A stretch of DNA of 33,290 nt from Gordonia sp. UBA7599. Lineage in GTDB: Bacteria > Actinomycetota > Actinomycetes > Mycobacteriales > Mycobacteriaceae. Location: positions 751 through 34,040 of the forward strand of contig DLKD01000143.1 in the NCBI GenBank assembly GCA_002477755.1. Direction: 5' to 3'. Shown one piece after another: positions 16,578-24,705 of the stretch (position 1 is the stretch's first letter; every line of letters begins with the position of its first letter). A model generated the notes under the pieces. The model did not search any database, was not told the origin of the DNA, and was given only the letters and a program-made list of their open reading frames with translations. Made by a program: the position numbers and the translations under genes.

Positions 16578-18220
16578 CGGGCCGTCTCCCTAGCCAGGTC
16601 GATGATCCGGTCGGCAGCGTCGAGCCATTCGGTGCGGTGCGCGGCGACGATCACCGTCGCACCGGCCCGAGCGCGTGCCACGACCGCGGCGATCACACGC
16701 ACGCGTGAGGCCTCGTCGAGGTGGGCCGTCGGCTCGTCGAGGAGCACGACCGGGACGTCGCGGGCCAGCGTCCGTGTCAGTGCCAACCGCTGGCGCTGCC
16801 CCGCCGAGTGTCCGGCGCCGTCCCACCCGGCAGCGGCAGCAGCAGACGCAAGCGCATCGGGATCCAGCGGTCCGTAGAGTGCGAGGTTCTCCGCGACGGT
16901 GCCCGGCACCATCGCCGGATGCTGCGGCAACCACGCGATCTGCGACTGGCACGCGGCCCGGTCCGCTTGTGAGAGAACCGTGTTGTCGACGATGATCGCG
17001 CCCTCGTCGAGTCCGACCAACCCCAGCAGCGCGGCCAGCGCCGTCGATTTGCCCGAGCCATTCGGTCCGGTAAGAACAGTGACCGCACCGGGTGCACAGT
17101 CCGCACGCAGATCACGTGGGGCCCATCCGTCGCGAGAGCGCACACCGATTCCGGCGAATCTGATCGTCGCGCCTGCCAGGTTCGGCGGAGTCTCGATACA
17201 TCCGTTTGTTCCTCGCGAGCACTCGACCACCGCGGCGTCGGCGTCGGCGTCGGCGTCGACCAACGCGAACGCCTCGTCGGTAGCCGCCACCCCGTCGGCC
17301 GAGTCGTGGAATGCCGCACCCACCTGCCGCAGCGGCCGGTACGCCTCGGGAGCCAGGATCAACGCCAGTACCCCTGCGAACAGCGACATCTCGCCGTACA
17401 CCAGGCGCAGGCCGATACTCACCGCGACCAGCGCCACCGATAGTGTCGCCATCAGTTCCAGCCACGCCCCGGACAGGAACGCGACGCGCAGCGTGCCCAT
17501 CGTCGACCGGCGCCATGACGATCCCAGGTCCTTCACCTGAGCCGCGGCCCCCTGCGCCCGGTGCAGCGCGCGCAACGTCGGGATCCCCGCGATCAAGTCC
17601 AGCAGCATCGACTGCTGGCGTGCGGTGGCGTCCAGTTTGGCCTGCGTGCGGTCACGCGTCATCAGCCCGATCAGGATGCCGAAGATCGGGATCAACGGGA
17701 TCGTCAGCACGATCAATCCGGCGGACACGAGGTCGACGGCGGCGATCACGACGATGACGATCGGCGTCAGAGTGACGGCCAGTATCAGCGAGGGCACATA
17801 CGCCGACAGGTAGGGGCCGAGGTCATCGAGCCCGGCCAACAACACCGTCGACGCGCGCGACCGCCTGGCGACGAGGCTGCGCATATCGGTGCGCGCCGGG
17901 TCGGTCAACGCGCCCAACACATCGTCGCGAACCTGCCCGATCACCGTCTGTGCCGCACGCTGGGCATAGCGCTGCCCGGCGTAGACCGTCAAGGTCTGCA
18001 CGATAACGGCGCCGACGAGCAGTAGCAGGTGCGGAGTCTGCGCGTCGAAACTGCACCGCAACGGTTCAGCCACCAGTTCGGCGAGGATCGACGCCACGGC
18101 GAACGCGACCGCGATAACGGCCAGCGTCGTCACCAGGCCAGCGAGCACCGTCACCCCGATGTACCGTCGCGCAGCCGGCGATCGGCGCAGCAAACGGGGA
18201 TCCAGCGGGCCCGCGCTCAC
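16574..18220 (-). CDS. cydD: Heterodimeric ABC exporter CydDC, CydD subunit
   Basis: The 548-residue half-transporter partners CydC. It has six membrane helices (about 20-310) and then an ATPase with Walker A GPNGSGKST, Q-loop WLPQHP, signature SAGQRQRLALTR and Walker B VVLLDEPTAHLD. Two oddities: the linker has a (DA)4 tract made from four GTCGGC-type hexamers near 17234-17258, and the segment between Q-loop and signature reads AAAAAGWDGAGHSAGQ, about 20 residues shorter than usual for CydD (the D-E-L-L..P-x-G-L-D-T stretch is absent). That region contacts the membrane domain, so the partner coupling may differ; the frame is otherwise clean. GTG 18220 overlaps the cydB stop (GTGA). Confidence 0.93.
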   Translation of the reverse strand: MSAGPLDPRLLRRSPAARRYIGVTVLAGLVTTLAVIAVAFAVASILAELVAEPLRCSFDAQTPHLLLLVGAVIVQTLTVYAGQRYAQRAAQTVIGQVRDDVLGALTDPARTDMRSLVARRSRASTVLLAGLDDLGPYLSAYVPSLILAVTLTPIVIVVIAAVDLVSAGLIVLTIPLIPIFGILIGLMTRDRTQAKLDATARQQSMLLDLIAGIPTLRALHRAQGAAAQVKDLGSSWRRSTMGTLRVAFLSGAWLELMATLSVALVAVSIGLRLVYGEMSLFAGVLALILAPEAYRPLRQVGAAFHDSADGVAATDEAFALVDADADADAAVVECSRGTNGCIETPPNLAGATIRFAGIGVRSRDGWAPRDLRADCAPGAVTVLTGPNGSGKSTALAALLGLVGLDEGAIIVDNTVLSQADRAACQSQIAWLPQHPAMVPGTVAENLALYGPLDPDALASAAAAAGWDGAGHSAGQRQRLALTRTLARDVPVVLLDEPTAHLDEASRVRVIAAVVARARAGATVIVAAHRTEWLDAADRIIDLARETAR

Positions 18221-19242
18221 CCGCGCAGCGACGCCAGGCCCACCGACGGCGGGATGGCATCGGTGGAGATCCGCTGGCGGAACACCCAGTAGGACCAACC
18301 CTGGTAGATCACCACGACCGGCGTGATGAACGCCGCGGCCCACGTCATGATGACCAGGGTGTAGTGGCTCGACGACGTGTTCGCGATGGTCAGGCTGTAG
18401 GCCGAGTCGGTCGTCGACGGCAAGACCGCCGGGTACAGGCAACCGAACAGCGTCACGATCGTGGAGATGATGGCGATCGACGTCGCACCGAACGCCCATC
18501 CCTCACGCTTGGTCCAGGTGAAGACGATGGTGGCAAGCGCCGCGACCGCAGCGATGAGCACCGGCGCCCACGTCCATCCCTTGCCGTAGGCGAACTGGGT
18601 CCACAGCAGGAACGCCGCCGCCACGACGGTCATCGCGACGGACAGCCGCGACGCCCACAGCATGGCTTCGTCACGCAGGCTGTCAGCGGTCTTGAGGGAC
18701 AGGAACACCGCCCCGTGCGTGAGGAAGGCGAGCAGCGTCGTCAATCCACCCAGCAGGGCGTATGGGTTGAGCAGCCCCCAGAACGTGCCGGTGAACTGGG
18801 CATCGGAGTTGATCGGCAGTCCGCGCACCACGTTGGCGAACGCGACGCCCCACAGCAGTGCCGGCACCCACGACCCGACGGCGATGCACCAGTCCCACGC
18901 CCGGCGCCACTGCGGATCGTTGATCTTGCCGCGCCACTCGATCGCGCACACGCGCACGATCAGCGCCACCAGGATCAACAACAGCGGTAGGTAGAAGGCG
19001 GTGAACATCGTCGCGTACCAGCCGCCAAAGGCGGCGAACATCGCGCCGCCCGCCGTCAGCAGCCACACCTCGTTGCCGTCCCACACCGGTCCGATGGTGT
19101 TGAGGATGGCGCGCCGCTTGTTGTCGTCACCGCGGCCGATCAGGCCCATCAGCATGCCGACGCCGAAGTCGAAGCCCTCCAGCACGAAGTAGCCGGTGAA
19201 CAGCACTGCGATCAGAATGAACCAGAACTCGGGCAATCCCAT
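18217..19242 (-). CDS. cydB: Cytochrome bd ubiquinol/menaquinol oxidase subunit II
   Basis: The 341-residue membrane protein has about eight helices. It begins MGLPEFWFILIAVLFTGYF with the hallmark LEGFDFGVGM and IGPVWDGNEVWLL motifs. It supports CydA in the high-affinity terminal oxidase that reduces O2 with quinol and resists NO and cyanide. ATG 19242 lies 31 bp after cydA. No strong ribosome site is visible (GAGACGA only). It is coupled to cydD by GTGA. Confidence 0.95.
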   Translation of the reverse strand: MGLPEFWFILIAVLFTGYFVLEGFDFGVGMLMGLIGRGDDNKRRAILNTIGPVWDGNEVWLLTAGGAMFAAFGGWYATMFTAFYLPLLLILVALIVRVCAIEWRGKINDPQWRRAWDWCIAVGSWVPALLWGVAFANVVRGLPINSDAQFTGTFWGLLNPYALLGGLTTLLAFLTHGAVFLSLKTADSLRDEAMLWASRLSVAMTVVAAAFLLWTQFAYGKGWTWAPVLIAAVAALATIVFTWTKREGWAFGATSIAIISTIVTLFGCLYPAVLPSTTDSAYSLTIANTSSSHYTLVIMTWAAAFITPVVVIYQGWSYWVFRQRISTDAIPPSVGLASLRG

Positions 19243-19273
19243 GGTCGTCTCGTCTCTGTAGCGTTTCGCCGGG

Positions 19274-20848
19274 TCAGTACGCGAACGACAATTGCTTGTC
19301 GTCGTCGGAGTTCTCGAGTACCTGCTCGTCGTGGCCGGGTGCCGCGGGTCCCTCCCGGATGTAGCGACGCTGCAGCGCGAACCACACGACGCCGAGAGCG
19401 CCGTAGAGCAGCGTGAACACGATGAGCGATCCCAGCACCAGGCCGGCCGAGTTGTTGGACACACCGTGCTGCACCAGCATCGAGACGCGCAGCGGGTCGA
19501 GGTCGTCGACCCAGTTCGGTGCTACCACCCACGGCTGGCGGCCCATCTCGGTGAAGATCCACCCCGACGCGTTGGCGAGGAACGGGGTCGGCAGGAGCCA
19601 CAGCGCGAGCAGTCCGAAGCGCCGCGATGTCACCACCTGCTTGCGCCTGGTCAGCCACAGCCCCCCGAGGGCGATGATCACCGAGCCCAAGGCCCACGTG
19701 ATCATCGCGCGGAACGACCAGTACGTGACGAACAGGTTGGGCGCGAAGTTTTGCCCGGCGTAGGCCGGGTTTCCGGCGAACGCCGTGGTGTACTCCTCCT
19801 GCAGCTCCTTGACACCCCTGATCTCGGTGTCGAACCGGTGGTCGGCGAGGAAGGAGAGCATGCCCGGCACCGCGACGACGTGCTTGATGTTGTCGCAATT
19901 GTTCTGCCTCCCGATGGACAGGACCGAGAACGCGGCACCCTTCTCCGAAACGCAGAGCGATTCGGCCGCGGCCATCTTCATGGGCTGCTGCTTGAACATG
20001 ATCTGTGCCTGCAGATCGCCGGTGAGGATCACCGCGATACCGGCGGCGATCGTCACCCACAGGGCGAATCGAGTCACCGGCCGCCACAGTTGCTTGGCAT
20101 CGTCGTCGAGCGCCTCGGGAGTGGCGTCGACAAGGCTCGGCGCGGTGGTCTCCTCCACCTCGACGCCGACGGCGGCGTCGCCGCCGGCCGCAACCAGGCG
20201 CAGTTGGCGAGCCCGCCAGGAGGTGCGGGCCATCCACCAGCAACCGATGGCGCCGACGAAAGTCGCCGCGGTGAGCAGCGCACCGGCGATGACGTGCGGG
20301 AAGGCAGCGAGCGTCGTGTTGTTGGTGAGCACCGCGACGATGTTGTTCATCGCAGGGCGGTGGCGGGTGTCGTCCCACTCGACGCCCACCGGGTGCTGCA
20401 TCCACGAATTGGCGGCGATGATGAAGTACGCCGACGCGTTGACGCCGAAGGCGACCATCCAGATGCACAGCAGATGGATGCGCCTACTCAACCGGCCCCA
20501 GCCGAAGACCCACAGGCCGATGAACGTCGACTCGGCGAAGAAGGCGACGAGGCCCTCCAACGCCAGCGGCGCGCCGAAGACGTCGGCCACGAACCTGCTG
20601 TACTCGCTCCAATTCATGCCGAACTGGAACTCCTGCACGATGCCGGTGGCGACGCCGAGGGCAAAGTTGATCAGGAAGAGCTTGCCGAAGAACTTGGTGG
20701 CGCGCAGCCACGCGTCGTTGCCGGTGAAATGCCACATCGTCTGCATCACCGCGATCATCGGGGCGAGCCCGATGGTCAGCGGGACCAGGATGAAGTGGTA
20801 AACGGTCGTGATCCCGAATTGCCAACGGGAAATGTCGACGACGTCCAT
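19274..20848 (-). CDS. cydA: Cytochrome bd oxidase subunit I
   Basis: The 524-residue membrane protein is the heme-bearing subunit. Heme ligands visible are His18 (TTVYHF) and His185 (AAFPHVIAGALL), with a conserved Met in YWSFRAMITW. EFQFGMNWSEYSRFV and VAFFAESTFIGLW form the oxygen site. The quinol loop carries QPMKMAAAES with the conserved Lys and Glu. The loop is of the short type common in Gram-positives. The C-terminal tail is charged and ends QLSFAY. It leads cydABDC. In mycobacteria this operon responds to low respiratory capacity; here an inverted repeat lies 43-61 bp before the start. Confidence 0.96.
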   Translation of the reverse strand: MDVVDISRWQFGITTVYHFILVPLTIGLAPMIAVMQTMWHFTGNDAWLRATKFFGKLFLINFALGVATGIVQEFQFGMNWSEYSRFVADVFGAPLALEGLVAFFAESTFIGLWVFGWGRLSRRIHLLCIWMVAFGVNASAYFIIAANSWMQHPVGVEWDDTRHRPAMNNIVAVLTNNTTLAAFPHVIAGALLTAATFVGAIGCWWMARTSWRARQLRLVAAGGDAAVGVEVEETTAPSLVDATPEALDDDAKQLWRPVTRFALWVTIAAGIAVILTGDLQAQIMFKQQPMKMAAAESLCVSEKGAAFSVLSIGRQNNCDNIKHVVAVPGMLSFLADHRFDTEIRGVKELQEEYTTAFAGNPAYAGQNFAPNLFVTYWSFRAMITWALGSVIIALGGLWLTRRKQVVTSRRFGLLALWLLPTPFLANASGWIFTEMGRQPWVVAPNWVDDLDPLRVSMLVQHGVSNNSAGLVLGSLIVFTLLYGALGVVWFALQRRYIREGPAAPGHDEQVLENSDDDKQLSFAY

Positions 20849-20890
20849 GTGTATGCCTCATCTGCCGGGCCGGGCGCTGAATAACGGCTA

Positions 20891-20909
20891 CTACTACATG
20901 CAATAGTAG
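20891..20909. promoter_or_regulatory. Inverted repeat in the cydA promoter region
   Basis: CTACTA (20891-20896) and TAGTAG (20904-20909) are inverted around CATGCAA. The minus-strand TACTAT within it could double as a -10 for cydA, so a protein bound here would block transcription. It does not look like a CRP (TGTGA-N6-TCACA) or Rex (TTGTGAA) site. The other stretch of the 140-bp gap holds only a 5-bp hairpin (20948-20961). Confidence 0.45.
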
Positions 20910-20988
20910 ATCGGATCCAACGTAAGTCGCACGGCAAAGCGCCACAAGGGACTCCGGTCCCCGATAGAAGTGGTCCTGCTCACGCCGG

Positions 20989-21882
20989 CTACGCCCGCAC
21001 GACCGCCCGCATCGCCAGATCGGCAAATTGTGCCGCGGTGTCAGCACCGGCCTCGCGCAACGGCATCGGCACATCGTCGATGCGCGTGACGCGGGCCGCG
21101 ACGGTCACCGAGGAGCACAGCCACACCGAATCGGCCGCCAGCAGATCGTCGGGTACGAGGGGCTCCTCCTTGCACGCCCACCCCTCCTCGTGCGCCAGCG
21201 CGAAGATCGCGGCGACCGTGGTGCCCGGCAGGATCCCCGCTTCGACCGGCGGCGTCCGTAGAACCCGGCCGGTGACCGCGACGACGGTCGATCGCGGCCC
21301 CTCCAGCACCTGCCCGTCGGCCGACGTGTAGACCACGTCGTCGAAGCCGTGGGCCCGCGCGTAACGCAAGGCAGCCATGTTCGCCGCGTAGCTCAGCGTC
21401 TTGGCGCCGATCAGCTGCCACGGGGCCCGGCCGGCGAAGTCGACGGTGTAGCCGCGGTCCAGCAGGCACACGGCGACACCGTCGGCACGTGCACGTGCGG
21501 CGTGCGGCCCCGCGTCGGTGACCATCACTAGCGCGGTCGTGGCCTCGGGGGTGTCAACGTCGGCCGGATCGGATTCCCGCCCACGGGAATAGACGAGCCG
21601 GAGCAGCCCCTCCACGTCGCCGTTAGCGTCGACCCAGGTGGCGCGTGCGTCCTCGACGGCCCTCCCCCACGTCACCGGGTCAGGGTCAGGCAGGTCCATC
21701 CGCCGCGCACCCGCGCGCATGCGCGCCAGGTGGCGCGCCACGTTGCACACCTTCCCGTCGCGGATGAGCAGTGTCTCGAAGATCCCGTCACCGCGCACCA
21801 CGGCGAGATCGTCGGCGTGGATGAGAGGCACAGCGGGATCGCGACGCCCGTGGTGAACGTCGATCAGGACAGGGGTGGCCAT
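20989..21882 (-). CDS. pabC: Aminodeoxychorismate lyase-like class IV PLP enzyme
   Basis: The 297-residue fold-type IV PLP enzyme converts aminodeoxychorismate to p-aminobenzoate for folate. RGDGIFETLLIRDGKV is the substrate-side motif. The Schiff-base lysine is Lys161 in LIGAKTLSYAANMAA. The phosphate-binding stretch VEAGILPGTTVAAI follows. Branched-chain or D-amino acid aminotransferases share the fold, so the reaction is likely rather than certain. ATG 21882 follows TAGCCT by 6 nt (leaderless). It diverges from ygfZ with only 22 bp between start codons; both concern folate. Confidence 0.85.
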   Translation of the reverse strand: MATPVLIDVHHGRRDPAVPLIHADDLAVVRGDGIFETLLIRDGKVCNVARHLARMRAGARRMDLPDPDPVTWGRAVEDARATWVDANGDVEGLLRLVYSRGRESDPADVDTPEATTALVMVTDAGPHAARARADGVAVCLLDRGYTVDFAGRAPWQLIGAKTLSYAANMAALRYARAHGFDDVVYTSADGQVLEGPRSTVVAVTGRVLRTPPVEAGILPGTTVAAIFALAHEEGWACKEEPLVPDDLLAADSVWLCSSVTVAARVTRIDDVPMPLREAGADTAAQFADLAMRAVVRA

Positions 21883-21888
21883 GGCGCA

Positions 21889-21898
21889 AGGCTATCGT
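21889..21898. promoter_or_regulatory. Overlapping divergent -10 boxes of pabC and ygfZ
   Basis: AGGCTATCGT holds TAGCCT on the minus strand (21894-21889) and TATCGT on the plus strand (21893-21898), sharing the TA at 21893-21894. Each ends exactly 6 nt before a start codon (ATG 21882 minus, GTG 21905 plus). Both messages would be leaderless, and polymerase cannot occupy both at once. Confidence 0.7.
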
Positions 21899-21904
21899 GG
21901 AGTC

Positions 21905-23092
21905 GTGGAATCCTCGGTCATCCTCACCAGCCATCTCGACGCGAACACCGTCGGCGCAGTGGCTGAGCCGGACGGCGTCTACGGCCATGGACCCGGCTCC
22001 CGACGGGTGGCCTGGCACTACGGCGATCCGCTGGGCGAGCAGCGCGCCGCGACGACCGGGGCGATCATCGTCGACCGCTCCGACCGCTCCGTGTTGGAGA
22101 TCTCCGGCGACGAGCGCCTGACCTGGCTGCACACCATCTCCAGCCAATTCGTCTCGGACCTACCCGACCGCCGTAGCGCCGAGAACCTGTCGCTGGACCT
22201 CAATGGCCGCATCGTCGACCATTTCGTCCTCACCGACATCGACGAGGTGACCTGGGTGGACACCCCGGGACCGCGCGGACCGGAGCTGGTCGACTTCCTC
22301 ACCAAGATGGTCTTCTGGGCCAAAGCTGAGCCGGTGGCGCGCCCGGACATGTGCGTGTTGACACTCGTCGGCCCCGCCGCCACCGACGGACCGATCGCGG
22401 AGCTGCTCGAAATCCCTTCCGGTGCCGCCGTTTACGACGCCGGCGACCTTCCCGAGCTCCATCACGACGACGAGCCGCTCGGCTTCTGGCGGATCATGCC
22501 GCCGATCGGCGAGAGCCGCGACCTGCCCGTCGTCGACCTTGTCCTTCCGGAGACCGAAGCGCAGCAGCGCTGGCACGCCCTCATCGAAGCCGGGGCGACG
22601 ATGGCCGGGTCGTGGGCCTATCACGCGCACCGGATCGCGGCGCGTCGACCGCTCGTCGCCGTCGACACCGACGACCGCACGATCCCGCACGAGGTCCACT
22701 GGATCGGGTCGCCCGCGGAGCAGGGCGCCGTCCACCTCGACAAGGGCTGCTACCGCGGCCAGGAGACGGTGGCCCGCGTACACAACCTCGGTCGGTCACC
22801 GCGCCACCTCGTCCTGCTGCACCTAGATGGCAGTACCGACACGCGTCCGCGGCCGGGCGACACGGTAACGGCCGGTGGGCGGGCAGTCGGGCGCATCGGG
22901 AGCACCGTCGATCATTTCGAACTCGGCCCGATCGCCCTGGCGCTGGTCAAACGCGGTGTCGACGAGACCACCGAGCTGGCCGTCACGGTCGACGACGAGT
23001 CGGTAGCGGCGAGCGTCGACCCCGATTCCGTCGTCGCCGACACCCATCCGCAGGCCGGCCGGGAAGCCATCGACCGACTGCGCAACCGCTGA
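21905..23092 (+). CDS. ygfZ: YgfZ/GcvT-like folate-dependent Fe-S maintenance protein
   Basis: The 395-residue protein is related to the glycine-cleavage T protein and needs tetrahydrofolate to support certain iron-sulfur enzymes. GAIIVDRSDRSVLEISGDER begins the folate-binding domain. LDKGCYRGQETVARVHN (about 278-295, Cys282) is the YgfZ-specific K-G-C-Y-x-G-Q-E signature. A C-terminal beta-barrel follows (GDTVTAGGRAVGRIGS). GTG 21905 is preferred because of the -10 box 6 nt upstream and because VESSVIL is the natural N-terminus. It diverges from pabC. Confidence 0.92.
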   Translation: MESSVILTSHLDANTVGAVAEPDGVYGHGPGSRRVAWHYGDPLGEQRAATTGAIIVDRSDRSVLEISGDERLTWLHTISSQFVSDLPDRRSAENLSLDLNGRIVDHFVLTDIDEVTWVDTPGPRGPELVDFLTKMVFWAKAEPVARPDMCVLTLVGPAATDGPIAELLEIPSGAAVYDAGDLPELHHDDEPLGFWRIMPPIGESRDLPVVDLVLPETEAQQRWHALIEAGATMAGSWAYHAHRIAARRPLVAVDTDDRTIPHEVHWIGSPAEQGAVHLDKGCYRGQETVARVHNLGRSPRHLVLLHLDGSTDTRPRPGDTVTAGGRAVGRIGSTVDHFELGPIALALVKRGVDETTELAVTVDDESVAASVDPDSVVADTHPQAGREAIDRLRNR

Positions 23093-23151
23093 GCCGGAAA
23101 CGCCGGAATCGCTGGCGGGCCCCGAAGGCCGCATTCAGCGACGGTTCAGGC

Positions 23152-23220
23152 TAGACTAGGTCCCACGACAGATATTCCTACTGAATCACGGGGCCGCCAC
23201 TAGCGGATTGTGGCCGCCCC
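23152..23220 (+). promoter_or_regulatory. Promoter and leader hairpin of the DUF3073 gene
   Basis: TAGACT (23152-23157) is a clear -10; transcription should start near 23165, giving a leader of about 80 nt. Within it GGGGCCGCCAC (23190-23200) pairs with GTGGCCGCCCC (23210-23220) with one C-C mismatch and a 9-nt loop. The hairpin ends 10 bp before the GAGGGGG ribosome site. Confidence 0.5.
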
Positions 23221-23243
23221 GGAATTGTGCGAGGGGGTCCCAA

Positions 23244-23414
23244 ATGGGCCGCGGCCGGGCAAAAGCCAAGCAGACCAAGGTTGCACGTCAACTCAAGTAC
23301 TCGACGCACCAGACGGACCTGGAGAGACTGCAGCGCGAACTCTCCGGCGACGACACCCCGCACTCGGACCCGGTGGACAATTGGGCCGACGAGGATGAAT
23401 GGCGTCACGCCTGA
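23244..23414 (+). CDS. DUF3073 small basic protein
   Basis: The 56-residue protein has a lysine/arginine-rich N-terminal half (MGRGRAKAKQTKVARQLKYS) and an acidic C-terminal half ending DNWADEDEWRHA. This is the whole DUF3073 family pattern found across actinobacteria next to purM. The function is unknown. The basic half suggests nucleic acid or ribosome contact, but that is inference. It has an excellent ribosome site (GAGGGGG) and a structured leader, suggesting strong, regulated expression. Confidence 0.9.
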   Translation: MGRGRAKAKQTKVARQLKYSTHQTDLERLQRELSGDDTPHSDPVDNWADEDEWRHA

Positions 23415-23523
23415 CGCATCGCGTCGGGCATCTTCCACCAGTTAGACCCCCGGGCACCTCTGCGCTTAGCGCGCGGGTGCTTAGCGGTGTTTCGCTTGCC
23501 CGTCAGACCAGCAGCAGCGGCGC

Positions 23524-24624
23524 TTAGAAGCGCGGGTGTTCACCGACCAGCGTCGCCACGCCGGTCTTCCCCTTGGCGGCGTCACGGCCGCCCGATTTGA
23601 TGGTGCCCAGCACCCAGCTGTCGACGTGCCGCGCAGTCAGCACTGCGAGGGCACGGTCGGTGTCCTCGGGCGCGACGATCGCGACCATGCCCACCCCCAT
23701 GTTGAAGGTGCGCTCCATCTCCTCGCGCGATACCCGCCCGCGCTGCGCAATCAGCGCGAAGATCGGCGCCGGGGACCAACTCGAGCGTTCCAGCTCGGCG
23801 ACAACGCCGGGAGGCAGCACACGCGAGAGGTTGTCGGCGAGGCCACCACCGGTGACGTGGGCAAAAGTCCGCACCTCGGCCTCGGCGATCAGGGCCAGAC
23901 AGTCGCGGGCATAGATCCGCGTCGGCTCCAGGAGTTCCTCGCCGAGGGTGCGGTCAAGCTCCTCGACGTGGCCGTTGAGGTCCATGTGGCCCCACTCCAG
24001 CAGCACCTTGCGAGCCAGCGAATAGCCGTTGGAGTGCAGGCCCGACGAGGCCATCGCGATCACGACGTCGCCAGCACGAACGCGGTCGGCCGAGAGCACC
24101 TCGTCGGCCTCCACAACGCCCACCCCGGTCGCGGAGATGTCGTAGTGGCCGTCGGCCATGAGTCCGGGGTGTTCGGCGGTCTCCCCGCCCAGCAGCGCGC
24201 ATCCCGCATCGACGCATCCGTCGGCGATGCCCTTGACGATCTCGGCGACGATCTCCGGCACGACCTTGCCGATGGCGATGTAGTCCTGCAGGAAAAGCGG
24301 TTCGGCACCGCAGACCACGAGGTCGTCGACGACCATGGCGACGAGGTCGCGACCGACGGTGTCGTGGCGGCCCATCGCTTGCGCGACGGCCAGCTTGGTG
24401 CCGACGCCGTCGCTGGACGAGGCCAGCAGCGGCTCGCGGTAGTCGCCCTTGAGCGCGAATAGTCCGGCGAAGCCGCCGATACCGCCGACGACCTCGGGGC
24501 GCGTGGCCCGCTTGGCGTGCGGGGCGAGGAGCTCCACGGCGCGTTCCCCGGCATCGATGTCGACGCCCGCGGCCGCGTAGGACGCGTTCTCCGGGGGCAA
24601 ACCGCCCGAGTCGCGTGTGGACAT
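23524..24624 (-). CDS. purM: Phosphoribosylformylglycinamidine cyclo-ligase (AIR synthetase)
   Basis: The 366-residue enzyme closes the imidazole ring of purines using ATP. It is an AIRS/PurL-family fold. SYAAAGVDIDAGERAVE begins the protein, LASSSDGVGTKL is the glycine-rich ATP loop, DYIAIGKV and GGETAEHPG follow, and HVTGGGLADNLSRV lies in the C-terminal half. The ATG at 24624 has CAGGAG 8 nt upstream. It lies 81 bp after purF on the same strand with a possible promoter of its own. The 109-bp gap after its stop holds no gene, only two imperfect copies of a CGCTTAG..GCGCGGGTG sequence. Confidence 0.96.
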   Translation of the reverse strand: MSTRDSGGLPPENASYAAAGVDIDAGERAVELLAPHAKRATRPEVVGGIGGFAGLFALKGDYREPLLASSSDGVGTKLAVAQAMGRHDTVGRDLVAMVVDDLVVCGAEPLFLQDYIAIGKVVPEIVAEIVKGIADGCVDAGCALLGGETAEHPGLMADGHYDISATGVGVVEADEVLSADRVRAGDVVIAMASSGLHSNGYSLARKVLLEWGHMDLNGHVEELDRTLGEELLEPTRIYARDCLALIAEAEVRTFAHVTGGGLADNLSRVLPPGVVAELERSSWSPAPIFALIAQRGRVSREEMERTFNMGVGMVAIVAPEDTDRALAVLTARHVDSWVLGTIKSGGRDAAKGKTGVATLVGEHPRF

Positions 24625-24662
24625 GGCGAAACTCCTGAGGAAGGAAGGGGGGACGACTGCTT

Positions 24663-24668
24663 ACGCTA
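24663..24668 (-). promoter_or_regulatory. Possible -10 for purM
   Basis: On the minus strand TAGCGT lies 38 bp before the purM start, giving a short leader with the CAGGAG ribosome site. No convincing -35 was found, so purM may also be read through from purF. Confidence 0.3.
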
Positions 24669-24705
24669 CCCGACGCGGCGAGGTGGGACTCATCGCGCTG
24701 GCGCG

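Noticed and set aside
19292-20884. 530-codon plus-strand frame opposite cydA
   Set aside because: Antisense of a fully conserved gene; charged low-complexity product.
4791-23102. 15-bp sequence GCTGAGCCGGAAACG repeated at 4791-4805 and 23088-23102, each spanning a TGA stop; a near copy at the nadE stop
   Set aside because: Short, GC-rich, no flanking similarity; most likely coincidence of common codons (Gly/Arg-TGA) and GC-rich sequence. No sign of a mobile repeat.
23462-23540. Imperfect direct repeat CGCTTAG..GCGCGGGTG in the purM 3' gap
   Set aside because: Two degenerate copies only, one inside the purM end; not enough for a repeat element or terminator.
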